This document shows, piece by piece, positions 43,776-52,139 of a stretch of DNA of 64,000 bases (position 1 is its first letter; each line of letters opens with the position of its first letter). The DNA lies in contig CAAGNP010000036.1 in assembly GCA_900771335.1 (NCBI GenBank), positions 50,505 through 114,504 on the forward strand. Direction: 5' to 3'. Source of the stretch: Rikenellaceae bacterium. GTDB taxonomy: Bacteria > Bacteroidota > Bacteroidia > Bacteroidales > UBA932. Under the pieces are notes generated by a model, which was given only the letters and a program-made list of their open reading frames with translations, made no database searches and was not told where the DNA came from. Made by a program: the position numbers and the translations under genes.

Positions 43776-45074
43776 TTACTTGTTAAGAAGTTTTTCCAAT
43801 TCTATCTGGGCATTTACAAACTCAAGAAGAGCCTGCACGTAGCTGCTTTGAGCGCCGATAAGATTTGTACCTGCGGTAGTCACATCCATACTTGATGAGT
43901 AACCATGCTCATATTTCAAGCTGATGTTGTCAAACACCCTCTGTGACACCTCCACATTTTTCTTTTGGGTCTCAAGCCTCTCAAGGGCAGATGTAAGGTT
44001 ATACTTCAACTGTCTGTGCTGAATCTTAAGTGACATCTCTGTATCAGCCAGAAGGTTCTGCTGCTTCTGATACTCGAGCTTCGCACCCTGCAGAGCTTTG
44101 TATCTCTGACCTGACGAGAAAATAGGGACAGAGATAGAGACACCTATAGTATGAGGAATGGTCATATTGAACCTTGCCTCACCAAAATTCTTCTTACCGG
44201 TATACTGGTAGAATGCGCTAAGTGATGGTGCGTAAGCCCATCCTGCGAGGTCTACCTGCTTCTTGGTAAGTTTGGTGCTCTGGTTGAGCAACTGATAGTT
44301 ATAGTTCTTCTCCAGAACGAAATCTTCACTGATTAGGGCCAATGCATTAGGTATAGACAAAAGATCATCGATACCCTGAGTAAGGACAATCTCTGTATCC
44401 ACATCTATATTCAAGAAAAGTCTCATAGAGTTGTAGACCATCTCCATAGAGCGCTTTGAGGTATTCAATGTAGTCTCCATGGTGGCTACCTGTATCATAA
44501 TCTGATCGGCATCCACCTGCTCAGCAGCACCCACTTCCACTGCCTTCTGTGAATATTCGTGAAGCTTTTTGATGCTCTCGAGATTCTTAGCAAGAAGCTC
44601 CTGAGTCTGGCCCGACACTAGGGCTGAATAGTACAGGATTCTCACCTGATTTGTTATCTCCTGCTCTGATTGGCTCCTGGCAATGTTTGCCATGTCGATG
44701 GAAATCTTACCTATCTGGGTAGAGATAATCTGAGCAGCACTCACTGCCATAGCAGCCTGAATACCCAACTGACCTGACGCCGGCATGGTAATCTTCTGCC
44801 CCATCAACTCCATCGCGTAGTTCAAGTTGCTTGAATAAGAGAGCGAACCGCTCACCTGTGGAAGCATTGTCGCAATAGCCTCCCATTTGGCTGCTTCAGC
44901 CTTTTTCACATCCAGGGAAGCATTCTGCAAAGTACGATTTCTCTCGATGGCCATATTCACCGCCTCATCGAAAGACAAATTCAAAGTATTGGAACCGGCC
45001 ACAGCCTCTTGCCCACTTGCACTGAATAGGACACCCAGCACGGTTACAAACACTAAAATGGAACGTTTGATCAT
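43776..45074 (-). CDS. TolC-family outer-membrane efflux protein
   Basis: A 432-residue protein with a signal peptide (MIKRSILVFVTVLGVLFSASGQ), the duplicated long-helix pattern of TolC (NLSFDEAVNMAIERNRTLQN; YEHGYSSSMDVTTAGTNLIG near residue 390) and two strand regions. It forms the outer-membrane exit duct of the tripartite pump. It lies 12 bases after the TetR gene and 18 before the adaptor gene. Confidence 0.95.
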   Translation of the reverse strand: MIKRSILVFVTVLGVLFSASGQEAVAGSNTLNLSFDEAVNMAIERNRTLQNASLDVKKAEAAKWEAIATMLPQVSGSLSYSSNLNYAMELMGQKITMPASGQLGIQAAMAVSAAQIISTQIGKISIDMANIARSQSEQEITNQVRILYYSALVSGQTQELLAKNLESIKKLHEYSQKAVEVGAAEQVDADQIMIQVATMETTLNTSKRSMEMVYNSMRLFLNIDVDTEIVLTQGIDDLLSIPNALALISEDFVLEKNYNYQLLNQSTKLTKKQVDLAGWAYAPSLSAFYQYTGKKNFGEARFNMTIPHTIGVSISVPIFSSGQRYKALQGAKLEYQKQQNLLADTEMSLKIQHRQLKYNLTSALERLETQKKNVEVSQRVFDNISLKYEHGYSSSMDVTTAGTNLIGAQSSYVQALLEFVNAQIELEKLLNK

Positions 45075-45086
45075 GTTAAATGTTTT

Positions 45087-45707
45087 TTAAAGTATATTTC
45101 TATTTTTAAAATAATTGTCAATAACCTCCCTACCCAGGTCTGTAGAGAGCCCCTTCAAAAACACCACCACCGAACTCATGAAAATCTCCTTCCTGTTCGA
45201 ATCCTTCCTTATCGATTCGCTCACAGCATAAGAGTTCAAAGTCACCAGAAGGGCCAGAATTTTGGTAGCCACATCTACCGATCCGATGTTAAGCTCAAAC
45301 AACCCCTCACTAATACCCTCCTCTATGAGAGATTTGGTGTAATGTAGATGCTTCTCCTTAACATTCTCGATAGCCCTTTTGTAAACCTCAGGATAGAATT
45401 TTCTCATCTCCTCTGTGAAGATTCGCGATCTCTTCTCAGATTCCTTCGACTCATAATCCTGGTACGATAGGATGTACTCCAGAATATTGGCAGACTCCTC
45501 TTTCAATTTCAACGACATCTCCTTCATCTTCTCTGCTATAGATGTCAGGCAGGCCTCCAACAATGCAGACTTGTCGGCAAACAGCTCATAAAGTGTCCTT
45601 TTCGATATTCCGTTAGCCGCGGAGATATCATCCATAGTAATAGATTTGCACCCCTTCATACTGAAGAGTTCTGTAGATGTCTCTATAATCCTTTCTCTAG
45701 TTACCAT
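45087..45707 (-). CDS. TetR/AcrR family transcriptional regulator
   Basis: A 206-residue protein with the N-terminal TetR helix-turn-helix: RERIIETSTELFSMKGCKSI, then MDDISAANGISKRTLYELFA (about 22-41), and a helical ligand-binding C-terminal domain. As first gene of the efflux operon it probably represses its own promoter and releases when it binds a pump substrate; this is inference from position. Start 45707 is chosen because the HTH domain begins here and the promoter element lies 21 bases upstream; an extension to 45782 would include the promoter. Confidence 0.93.
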   Translation of the reverse strand: MVTRERIIETSTELFSMKGCKSITMDDISAANGISKRTLYELFADKSALLEACLTSIAEKMKEMSLKLKEESANILEYILSYQDYESKESEKRSRIFTEEMRKFYPEVYKRAIENVKEKHLHYTKSLIEEGISEGLFELNIGSVDVATKILALLVTLNSYAVSESIRKDSNRKEIFMSSVVVFLKGLSTDLGREVIDNYFKNRNIL

Positions 45708-45728
45708 ATAAAGTGTAAAAAACGGGCG

Positions 45729-45736
45729 CAAAACTA
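45729..45736 (-). promoter_or_regulatory. -7 promoter element TAGTTTTG of the efflux operon
   Basis: It matches TAnnTTTG on the minus strand, 21 bases before the tetR ATG. Upstream is AACTTTTTGAGTTTTAAAA, an imperfect AAAACTC...GAGTTTT-type inverted repeat (around 45738-45757), a possible operator. Confidence 0.45.
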
Positions 45737-45809
45737 AAAAAACTTTTTGAGTTTTAAAATTTCTAGAAACAAACACGAGCAATTTTTATGCCGTGGGGAA
45801 AAGTTTTGT

Positions 45810-45817
45810 TATCTTTG
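45810..45817 (+). promoter_or_regulatory. -7 promoter element TATCTTTG for kbl
   Basis: It matches TAnnTTTG on the plus strand, 32 bases before the kbl ATG. Confidence 0.5.
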
Positions 45818-45849
45818 TTTGATATAGGAAATATAAAAACAGTACATAT

Positions 45850-47040
45850 ATGTATCAGGATTTTCAGACATACCTACAGAATGAGCTCAAGAACATTGAA
45901 GATGCAGGGCTCTACAAACACGAAAGGATCATCACTTCTCCCCAAGGTGCGGAGATTAAAGTGAGCACAGGTGAAAATGTCCTCAACTTCTGCGCAAACA
46001 ACTACCTCGGTCAGGCAGATTCCCAGGAACTGGTGAACGCAGCCAAAGAGGCTCTTGACACTCACGGATACGGAATGTCAAGTGTGCGTTTCATTTGCGG
46101 CACAGGCGACCTCCACAAAAAACTTGAGGCCAAAATTGCAGAATTCTTCGGCACAGAGGACACCATCCTTTACGCAGCCTGCTTTGATGCCAACGGTGGT
46201 GTATTCGAACCCCTACTTGACGAGAAGGATGCCATCATATCAGACGCACTCAACCACGCATCCATCATTGACGGCGTACGCCTTTGCAAAGCTCAGAGAT
46301 ACCGCTACGCAAACGCAAACATGGAGGAGCTTGAGAACTGCCTCAAGCTTGCACAAGCCCAACGCCACCGCCTGATCGTGACTGACGGCGTATTCTCAAT
46401 GGACGGCAACGTATGCCCACTTGACAAGATCTATGAGCTTGCAAACAAATACAACGCAATGGTGATGGTGGACGAGTCCCACTCAGCAGGTGTTGTAGGA
46501 AAAACCGGCCGCGGTGTTACAGAACAATACAATCTTAAGGGCAAGATTGAGATTTTGACCGGCACACTCGGAAAAGCCTTCGGTGGTGCCATTGGTGGCT
46601 TCACCACAGGAAAGAAAGAGATTATCGCTATGCTTCGCCAGCGCTCACGTCCGTACCTCTTCTCAAACTCAATCCCTCCCATGGTGGCTGCTGCAGGTAT
46701 CAGAATGTTCGACATGATGTCTGAGACCAACAGACTGCAGGACAAGCTTCACAGCAACACAGACTACTTCGTGGAGAAGATGAAGGCAGCCGGATTTGAC
46801 ATCAAGCCTACCCAATCTGCTATCTGCGCAGTAATGCTATACGACGCCAAACTGTCCCAAGTGATGGCTGCCAAACTCCTTGAAGAGGGTATCTATGTAA
46901 CAGGATTCTACTACCCTGTAGTACCTAAAAATGAGGCCCGCATCCGCGTTCAGGTCTCTGCAGGACACGAGGTGGAACATCTTGACAAATGTATTGCAGC
47001 ATTTACCAAAGTGGGTAAAGAGCTAGGAGTAATAAAATAG
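45850..47040 (+). CDS. kbl: Glycine C-acetyltransferase (2-amino-3-ketobutyrate CoA ligase)
   Basis: A 396-residue PLP enzyme of the alpha-oxoamine synthase family that converts 2-amino-3-ketobutyrate plus CoA to glycine and acetyl-CoA in threonine breakdown. It has NFCANNYLGQ near the start, VDESHSAGVVGKTGRG (PLP-ring Asp/His) and the Schiff-base Lys242 in LTGTLGKAFGGAIGG. The related serine palmitoyltransferases are less likely given the Kbl-like length and start. No threonine dehydrogenase is adjacent. Confidence 0.93.
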   Translation: MYQDFQTYLQNELKNIEDAGLYKHERIITSPQGAEIKVSTGENVLNFCANNYLGQADSQELVNAAKEALDTHGYGMSSVRFICGTGDLHKKLEAKIAEFFGTEDTILYAACFDANGGVFEPLLDEKDAIISDALNHASIIDGVRLCKAQRYRYANANMEELENCLKLAQAQRHRLIVTDGVFSMDGNVCPLDKIYELANKYNAMVMVDESHSAGVVGKTGRGVTEQYNLKGKIEILTGTLGKAFGGAIGGFTTGKKEIIAMLRQRSRPYLFSNSIPPMVAAAGIRMFDMMSETNRLQDKLHSNTDYFVEKMKAAGFDIKPTQSAICAVMLYDAKLSQVMAAKLLEEGIYVTGFYYPVVPKNEARIRVQVSAGHEVEHLDKCIAAFTKVGKELGVIK

Positions 47041-47057
47041 TGACCTTTAACAATACG

Positions 47058-47093
47058 AAAAAAGGGATGGCCAATCGGTCATCCCTTTATTTT
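47058..47093. terminator. Bidirectional terminator between kbl and tsf
   Basis: A 12-bp stem AAAGGGATGGCC/GGTCATCCCTTT (one G-T pair) with an AATC loop (47061-47088), A-rich on the left and T-rich on the right, serving both convergent genes. Confidence 0.9.
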
Positions 47094-47113
47094 ATCTGTT
47101 TCAGACGGAAGTC

Positions 47114-48109
47114 TTAGTCAGCAAGAGAAACTCTCTTGAATGAAAGAACTTTAGCCTCTTTGTCAGCTGCTTTGATAACATCTTTAACAGCGGTCTTACC
47201 GTCACCCATCTGGTAACCTTGCTCCTCAAGAGTTTGCTCTTTGAAGAATTTTTGAAGACGACCTTTAGCGATGTTCTCAACCATTTGTGCTGGAAGATTA
47301 CCTGCTTTCTCTTCAGAAACAGTTTTGATGATCTCACGAGCCTGAGCTGCTTGCTCAGCAGTGATCCAACCTTTAGTTTGGTTAGACTCGATATGATCTT
47401 CGCTGTCTACGTGTGCAGGATTGATACCTGCTTTTTGAAGAGCTGCATCTACAGCTTTTCTTACAAGTTCTTCTTTAGTTTTCTCAGTAGCTGTCTTAAG
47501 CTCTTCATCGATAACGCTTTGAGGAACTTGATCAGCTGAAACTGCTACAGGGTTCATTGAAGCTACCTGCATAGCCACACCTTTAGCCACTTGCTCGTCG
47601 ATCTCTTTGTTGAAACCAACTACAGTTGCAAGTTTGCCAGTGATTTTGTGCATGTAAGAAACTACATATGGAGCCTCAACTGTCTCGTATGATACAAGCT
47701 GATGTTTCTCACCAGTCTTACCGGTTTGCTCAGTGATAGCTGCCTCTACAGTTCTGCCGTCAGCGATAGTACAAGCCATAAGGGCATCTTTATCTGCTGG
47801 GAAGTTAGCGATAGCTGCCTCTGCGATAGCCTCTGCAAGAGCTTGGAACTCAGCGTTTTTAGCCACGAAGTCAGTCTCGCAACCAAGAGCGATGATAACA
47901 GCTTTATTGCCATTTACCTTAGCAATAGCTGCACCCTCTGAAGTCTCACGGTCAGCACGTTTTGCTGCTACAAGTTTACCTTTCTCCTTGATGATTTCTT
48001 TAGCTCTCTCGAAATCGCCTTCTGACTCTACAAGAGCTTTTTTGCAGTCCATCATACCTGCACCGGTCATTTTGCGAAGTTTCGCAACGTCTGCTGCTTT
48101 AATTTCCAT
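47114..48109 (-). CDS. tsf: Elongation factor Ts
   Basis: Nucleotide exchange factor for EF-Tu. It has 331 residues: N-terminal UBA-like domain (KLRKMTGAGMMDCKKALVES), then the core motif GCETDFVAKNAEFQ and a duplicated dimerisation core with a Lys/Glu-rich insertion (about 205-270). Longer than E. coli EF-Ts (283) but usual for Bacteroidales. It ends the rplM-rpsI-rpsB-tsf operon, 25 bases after rpsB. Confidence 0.97.
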   Translation of the reverse strand: MEIKAADVAKLRKMTGAGMMDCKKALVESEGDFERAKEIIKEKGKLVAAKRADRETSEGAAIAKVNGNKAVIIALGCETDFVAKNAEFQALAEAIAEAAIANFPADKDALMACTIADGRTVEAAITEQTGKTGEKHQLVSYETVEAPYVVSYMHKITGKLATVVGFNKEIDEQVAKGVAMQVASMNPVAVSADQVPQSVIDEELKTATEKTKEELVRKAVDAALQKAGINPAHVDSEDHIESNQTKGWITAEQAAQAREIIKTVSEEKAGNLPAQMVENIAKGRLQKFFKEQTLEEQGYQMGDGKTAVKDVIKAADKEAKVLSFKRVSLAD

Positions 48110-48134
48110 TTTCGTAAAATTTAAATGTTAAAAA

Positions 48135-48941
48135 TTATTCAGCCTTTGCTTCTTCTTTTTTAGCAGCACCTTTGCGAGGACGGATTTTCTTTCCTTGAGC
48201 TGCATCATCTTTACCTTCTTGAGCTTTGTTTGCCTCTTCTTTGTCTTTTTCAAGTTTTCTCTCTTCAAGACCCTCTTTGATAGCATCACAAAGCGCACCC
48301 ATTACCACTGCAATAGATTTAGCGGCGTCATCATTAGCCGGGATCACATAATCAATTGGGGTAGGATCGCAACATGTATCAACCATAGCGATTACCGGAA
48401 TATTGAGACGGTTAGCCTCTTTTACAGCGTTCATCTCTTTTTGCACGTCTACTACGAATAGTGCAGAAGGAAGACGATTCAAGTCAGCGATTGAACCCAA
48501 GTTTTTCTCAAGTTTCGCTCTCTGGCGGGTAATTTGAAGACGCTCACGTTTTGCAAGGGTCTCAAAAGTACCATCTGAAATCATCTTGTCGATGGTGTTC
48601 ATCTTTTTGACAGCTTTACGGATGGTAGGGAAGTTGGTAAGCATACCACCTGGCCATCTCTCTGTCACATAAGGCATATTTACAGATTTAGCGTACTCTG
48701 CAACGATATCCTTAGCTTGTTTTTTGGTAGCTACGAAAAGTACTCTACGACCTGCGCGGGCAAGTTGTTTCATAACATTTGCAGCCTCATCTATTTTTAC
48801 AACAGTCTTATGCAAGTCAATGATATGGATTCCGTTTTTCTCCATAAAGATATATGGGGCCATTTTAGGATTCCATTTTCTCTTCAAGTGACCGAAGTGT
48901 GTACCTGCATCTAGTAAATCTTGGAAATTTGTTCTAGGCAT
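48135..48941 (-). CDS. rpsB: 30S ribosomal protein S2
   Basis: A 268-residue protein: LLDAGTHFGHLKRKWNPKM near the start, RVLFVATKKQAKDIV, and RWPGGMLTNFPTIRK in the middle; the C-terminal tail is Lys/Glu/Ala-rich (about 230-268), common in this phylum. ATG 48941 is chosen because the family starts near MPRTNFQDLL; an extension to 48971 would add ten residues of leader. Confidence 0.97.
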   Translation of the reverse strand: MPRTNFQDLLDAGTHFGHLKRKWNPKMAPYIFMEKNGIHIIDLHKTVVKIDEAANVMKQLARAGRRVLFVATKKQAKDIVAEYAKSVNMPYVTERWPGGMLTNFPTIRKAVKKMNTIDKMISDGTFETLAKRERLQITRQRAKLEKNLGSIADLNRLPSALFVVDVQKEMNAVKEANRLNIPVIAMVDTCCDPTPIDYVIPANDDAAKSIAVVMGALCDAIKEGLEERKLEKDKEEANKAQEGKDDAAQGKKIRPRKGAAKKEEAKAE

Positions 48942-49114
48942 TTTTGTTTTGTTTAATTTGTTTGTCTCCATCCAAGGAGTTCTCTTTTTTAATTTCGGAG
49001 TAGCGAAAAGATCGATCTCCTAAATTTTTCGCAGACAGACAAACTGCCGGTAGCCATAAGGATCCTGCTGTTTTGGTCGTGTCTGTGCAATTCTTGTAAA
49101 TCAGTAATAAAATA
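48942..49114 (-). promoter_or_regulatory. Candidate structured leader of rpsB
   Basis: A 173-base gap inside an otherwise tight ribosomal operon, with several possible RNA stems: CAGACA (49032-49037 or 49036-49041) with TGTCTG (49080-49085), the palindrome AGATCGATCT near 49009-49018, and CTCC-TTGGAT-GGAG near 48970-48984 just before the start. S2 operons are often autoregulated through such leaders. No promoter was confidently identified in it. Fold and function are inferred only. Confidence 0.35.
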
Positions 49115-49507
49115 CTAACGTTTGCTGAATTGGAAGCGTCTGCGAGCACCAGGCTGACCAGGTTTCTTTCTCTCTACCTCGCGAGCATCACGAGTCAAGA
49201 AACCGCTGGTTTTAAGCACTGAACGGTAAGCCTCTTTGTCAACTTCACACAAAGCGCGTGAGATAGCTAGACGAAGAGCCTCTGCCTGACCTTTGATTCC
49301 ACCGCCATCAAGATTTACTTTGATGTCGAATTTCTCAAGGGTACCGGTAACATCTAAAGGTTGTTTTACGATATAACGAAGAGCCTCTTCTTTGAAGTAC
49401 TCATCAAGAGGACGATCGTTGATAGTAATGTTACCTTTACCTGTTGTGTTCACATAAACGCGAGCAACAGCTGATTTACGTCTTCCAAGGGCGTTAATTA
49501 CTTCCAT
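49115..49507 (-). CDS. rpsI: 30S ribosomal protein S9
   Basis: A 130-residue protein with NALGRRKSAVARVYV at the start, GGGIKGQAEALRLAISRAL in the middle and the conserved basic C-terminus ARRRFQFSKR that reaches the P site. It follows rplM by 4 bases, the universal L13-S9 pairing. Confidence 0.98.
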   Translation of the reverse strand: MEVINALGRRKSAVARVYVNTTGKGNITINDRPLDEYFKEEALRYIVKQPLDVTGTLEKFDIKVNLDGGGIKGQAEALRLAISRALCEVDKEAYRSVLKTSGFLTRDAREVERKKPGQPGARRRFQFSKR

Positions 49508-49511
49508 CTGT

Positions 49512-49967
49512 TTACTTTTGTTCGTTTAGGTTAATAAATTTTGGATTTTGAGCTTGGTGAGGATGTTCTGAACCTGCATAAACATGAAGGTTACGGAATA
49601 GATCTGCGCCAAGAATTGTTTTAGGAAGCATACCTCTTACAGCCTCCTCTACTACGAAAGTCGGTTTTGAAGCCAATTTCACTTTTGGAGTAGCAAAGCG
49701 TTGTCCGCCTGGATAACCAGTGTGACGTACATACACTTTGTCAGTTAATTTTTTACCAGTCAAGCGAACTTTTTCAGCGTTGATAACGATAACATTATCA
49801 CCACAGTCCACGTGAGGAGTATAATTAACTTTGTGCTTACCACGTAGCATCACTGCTACTTTTGAAGCTAGCCTACCCAATGCTTGATCGGTGGCATCAA
49901 CTACAACCCATTCCTTGTTTACGGTCTTAGGGTTTGCCGACACTGTTTTGTAACTAAGTGTGTCCAC
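49512..49967 (-). CDS. rplM: 50S ribosomal protein L13
   Basis: A 151-residue protein with KEWVVVDATDQALGRLASKV near the start, LRGKHKVNYTPHVDCGDNV and AVRGMLPKTILGADLFRNL, all typical of L13. First gene of the operon, with a strong promoter and a hairpin in its leader. Confidence 0.98.
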   Translation of the reverse strand: MDTLSYKTVSANPKTVNKEWVVVDATDQALGRLASKVAVMLRGKHKVNYTPHVDCGDNVIVINAEKVRLTGKKLTDKVYVRHTGYPGGQRFATPKVKLASKPTFVVEEAVRGMLPKTILGADLFRNLHVYAGSEHPHQAQNPKFINLNEQK

Positions 49968-50003
49968 GATGTTGATTTTTAAGTTAATACATTAATTTTT
50001 GTT

Positions 50004-50029
50004 GCGTCCCCGCACTTTTTCGGGGGTGC
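50004..50029 (-). promoter_or_regulatory. Leader hairpin upstream of rplM
   Basis: A 9-bp stem (two G-T pairs) reading GCACCCCCG...CGGGGACGC on the minus strand, with an 8-base loop (50013-50020), lies between the -7 element and the rplM ATG, at or just after the expected transcription start. GC-rich in an otherwise A/T-rich leader, so it may be an L13 autoregulatory leader. The core CCCCG/CGGGG pairing is certain; the role is inference. Confidence 0.45.
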
Positions 50030-50059
50030 AAAGATAATAATTATTTCGTATTCAGCAAA
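50029..50059 (-). promoter_or_regulatory. Complete promoter TTTG-N19-TATCTTTG for the rplM operon
   Basis: Minus strand: -33 TTTG (50056-50059), 19-base spacer, -7 TATCTTTG (50029-50036). An ideal match to the Bacteroidota consensus, placed right after the susD1 terminator. Confidence 0.8.
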
Positions 50060-50063
50060 ATAT

Positions 50064-50099
50064 TATAAAAAGAGCGCCCTCCGCTAAGAGAGGACGCTC
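50064..50099 (-). terminator. Rho-independent terminator of susC1-susD1
   Basis: On the minus strand, stem GAGCGTCCTC/GAGGGCGCTC (one mismatch) with an 8-base loop, followed by TTTTTATAAT. It separates the susCD1 transcript from the rplM promoter. Confidence 0.85.
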
Positions 50100-50128
50100 A
50101 AATTATTCAGACTAAATAAACTCTATTA

Positions 50129-52120
50129 TTATTCCCAGCCTGCATTCTGTTTGATGGTGTATGATTTACCATTAGCACCACTCTTGTATTGGTTGATAAC
50201 GTCCTTACAGATTGGCTCAAGATAGTGTTTCTCCTGCATAGCGTCTCTGTCTTTGTAGTTTTGAACGATTCTGTAACCAACCATATCAGCTGCGTTAGAT
50301 GAAAGGATGTTACCATCAGCATCTTTAGTACCGTTAAACATTACTTCAGTACCAGCTGCATTCATAACACCTACTTTACCGAAGTTAGCACCTGTAAGAA
50401 GGTTGAACTCCTTAAGCATTTCAGGGTTACCTTTCTGAACACCATCATTGGTAGCTTTCTTAAGTGTATTGCCAAGGTCTACCCAAGCACCATACTTAAG
50501 ATCAGGGTTAACTGAAGAGTTCATAAGCTCCAACCAGCCCCAACGACGGATGTCAAGAACACGATATTGCTCCATAAAGAACTCCATACGACGCTCACGA
50601 CGGATCTCCCAAAGGATAGGAGAGCATGCACCAGCGTGAGTAGCTTGGATAGCAGCAGAAGTACGTAGAGGGTCGCTGTCAGCGTTAACCATTGCCATAG
50701 TTAGAGGTGCAGTTTGTTTCACACCTTTAGCAATAGCCTCAGCATCAAGAGGTCTCTTACGGATAGCGTTGATAGATTTGTCCAAATCATCATTGCTGAT
50801 AGCCTCACCAAGCTCAGCTTTAGCCTCGATCCAGTTAAGAACTACCTCTGCATAACGAAGTACAGGGAAACCGTTGGTGTTGGTCATAGAACCATATTTG
50901 GCAGGACGTGTCTGACCATTGTATGAATAAGTAGGACCTGTACGGTCGATGAACTTAACACAATATACACCTGTTTGACCTGAAGTTGGCTGGTGCCAGA
51001 ATGTAGCCTCGAAACGAGGGTCACGGGTAACTGCCATACTTGCAACACTCAACTCATCAGCATTAGCCACTGTAGAAACTTGGTAAGGAAGACCGTCGTT
51101 GCAAATCCAAGATTTCAAGTTTGCAAGGTTTGCAGAACGGGTCTGGTTCTCGTCAAGGTTTGAATAAGAAGCGATACAGTGTGTAATATTGATAGCAGCA
51201 TCAGCGCTGTATGAACGGTACATAATAATTTCGTTACCAGTTTGTTTCTCAGAACCGAACAAAGTACGGAAATCGGTATCAAATTTGAATTTACCAGACT
51301 CCATTACGAAAGCAGCGAAATCTTTGGCAGCTGTAAGGAAAGTGCTTTGAAGAGAAGCAGCCTCTGCCTTGTAAGCAGCCATTGCAGCATCGTTAGCGTG
51401 ATATTTGTACCATGTACCTTCGAAAAGCATACAACGAGAAGCGATAGTAGCCACTACATATTTGTTTACGAAGTTAGCACCGTCGTTAGCTCTCACATTA
51501 TTCAATGCAAATTTGAAGTCCTCAAGAACATTTGACATAACAGTTGTACGAGGATCTCTGTCTTTGTATTGAGAATCGTAGTCAGTAGATTCAACTACAT
51601 AGTCATACCAAGGAGCATCTCCGAAAGATTGAACGATACGGCTATATTCATAACCTCTGAAGAAGCGTGCCACACCATACCAGTGGTTGTAAGCCTCTTC
51701 TGTGATGTTACCTTCCTCTTTCATCATATCAAGTCTGTCCATCATAAGGTTCCATTTACGAACCCAACCAAAGTTCCAAGGAGCAGCTCCGGTTCTGAAC
51801 AACCAGTTAGAACCTTCATTGCGGTACCAGTTGTCAGCAGGTACAGTTTGTCGAGGTTGAGTCTGCTGACCGGTTGCAGAACCGTCATCACTGAACTCAC
51901 CTGATGAGTACACACCTGGAGCAAAAACCTGACCCCAAGAAGTATCGTATCCGGCAAAGTAGTTGTCGTATGCGCCGTTCACGAAATATCTAACCATGTC
52001 TTCTGATGTCCAGAAACCACTGTCATCAAGCAAGGTTTTAGATTTTCTGTCCAAGAAATTACACCCAGTTAGAATTGCTACGAGTGTAAGCGACATCAAT
52101 ATATTAAATAGTTTTTTCAT
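50129..52120 (-). CDS. SusD/RagB family nutrient-binding outer-membrane lipoprotein (susD1)
   Basis: A 663-residue surface lipoprotein (signal MKKLFNILMSLTLVAILTGC, Cys20) that caps the SusC channel encoded just upstream. SusD-type features: NFLDRKSKTLLDDSGFWTSE after the Cys, ARFFRGYEYSRIVQSFGD-like helix (YGVARFFRGYEYSRIV), and the C-terminal RRERRMEFFMEQYRVLDIRR. Substrate unknown; no glycoside hydrolases are adjacent. ATG 52120 is chosen, 19 bases after the susC1 stop; the in-frame ATG 52132 is less likely because the signal peptide begins at MKK. Confidence 0.95.
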   Translation of the reverse strand: MKKLFNILMSLTLVAILTGCNFLDRKSKTLLDDSGFWTSEDMVRYFVNGAYDNYFAGYDTSWGQVFAPGVYSSGEFSDDGSATGQQTQPRQTVPADNWYRNEGSNWLFRTGAAPWNFGWVRKWNLMMDRLDMMKEEGNITEEAYNHWYGVARFFRGYEYSRIVQSFGDAPWYDYVVESTDYDSQYKDRDPRTTVMSNVLEDFKFALNNVRANDGANFVNKYVVATIASRCMLFEGTWYKYHANDAAMAAYKAEAASLQSTFLTAAKDFAAFVMESGKFKFDTDFRTLFGSEKQTGNEIIMYRSYSADAAINITHCIASYSNLDENQTRSANLANLKSWICNDGLPYQVSTVANADELSVASMAVTRDPRFEATFWHQPTSGQTGVYCVKFIDRTGPTYSYNGQTRPAKYGSMTNTNGFPVLRYAEVVLNWIEAKAELGEAISNDDLDKSINAIRKRPLDAEAIAKGVKQTAPLTMAMVNADSDPLRTSAAIQATHAGACSPILWEIRRERRMEFFMEQYRVLDIRRWGWLELMNSSVNPDLKYGAWVDLGNTLKKATNDGVQKGNPEMLKEFNLLTGANFGKVGVMNAAGTEVMFNGTKDADGNILSSNAADMVGYRIVQNYKDRDAMQEKHYLEPICKDVINQYKSGANGKSYTIKQNAGWE

Positions 52121-52139
52121 AATAATATACATTTTCTAA

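Noticed and set aside
50004..50029. rplM leader hairpin as a terminator of the upstream susCD1 transcript
   Set aside because: It lies downstream of the rplM promoter and lacks a T-run after the stem on the minus strand; a proper terminator is present at 50064-50099.
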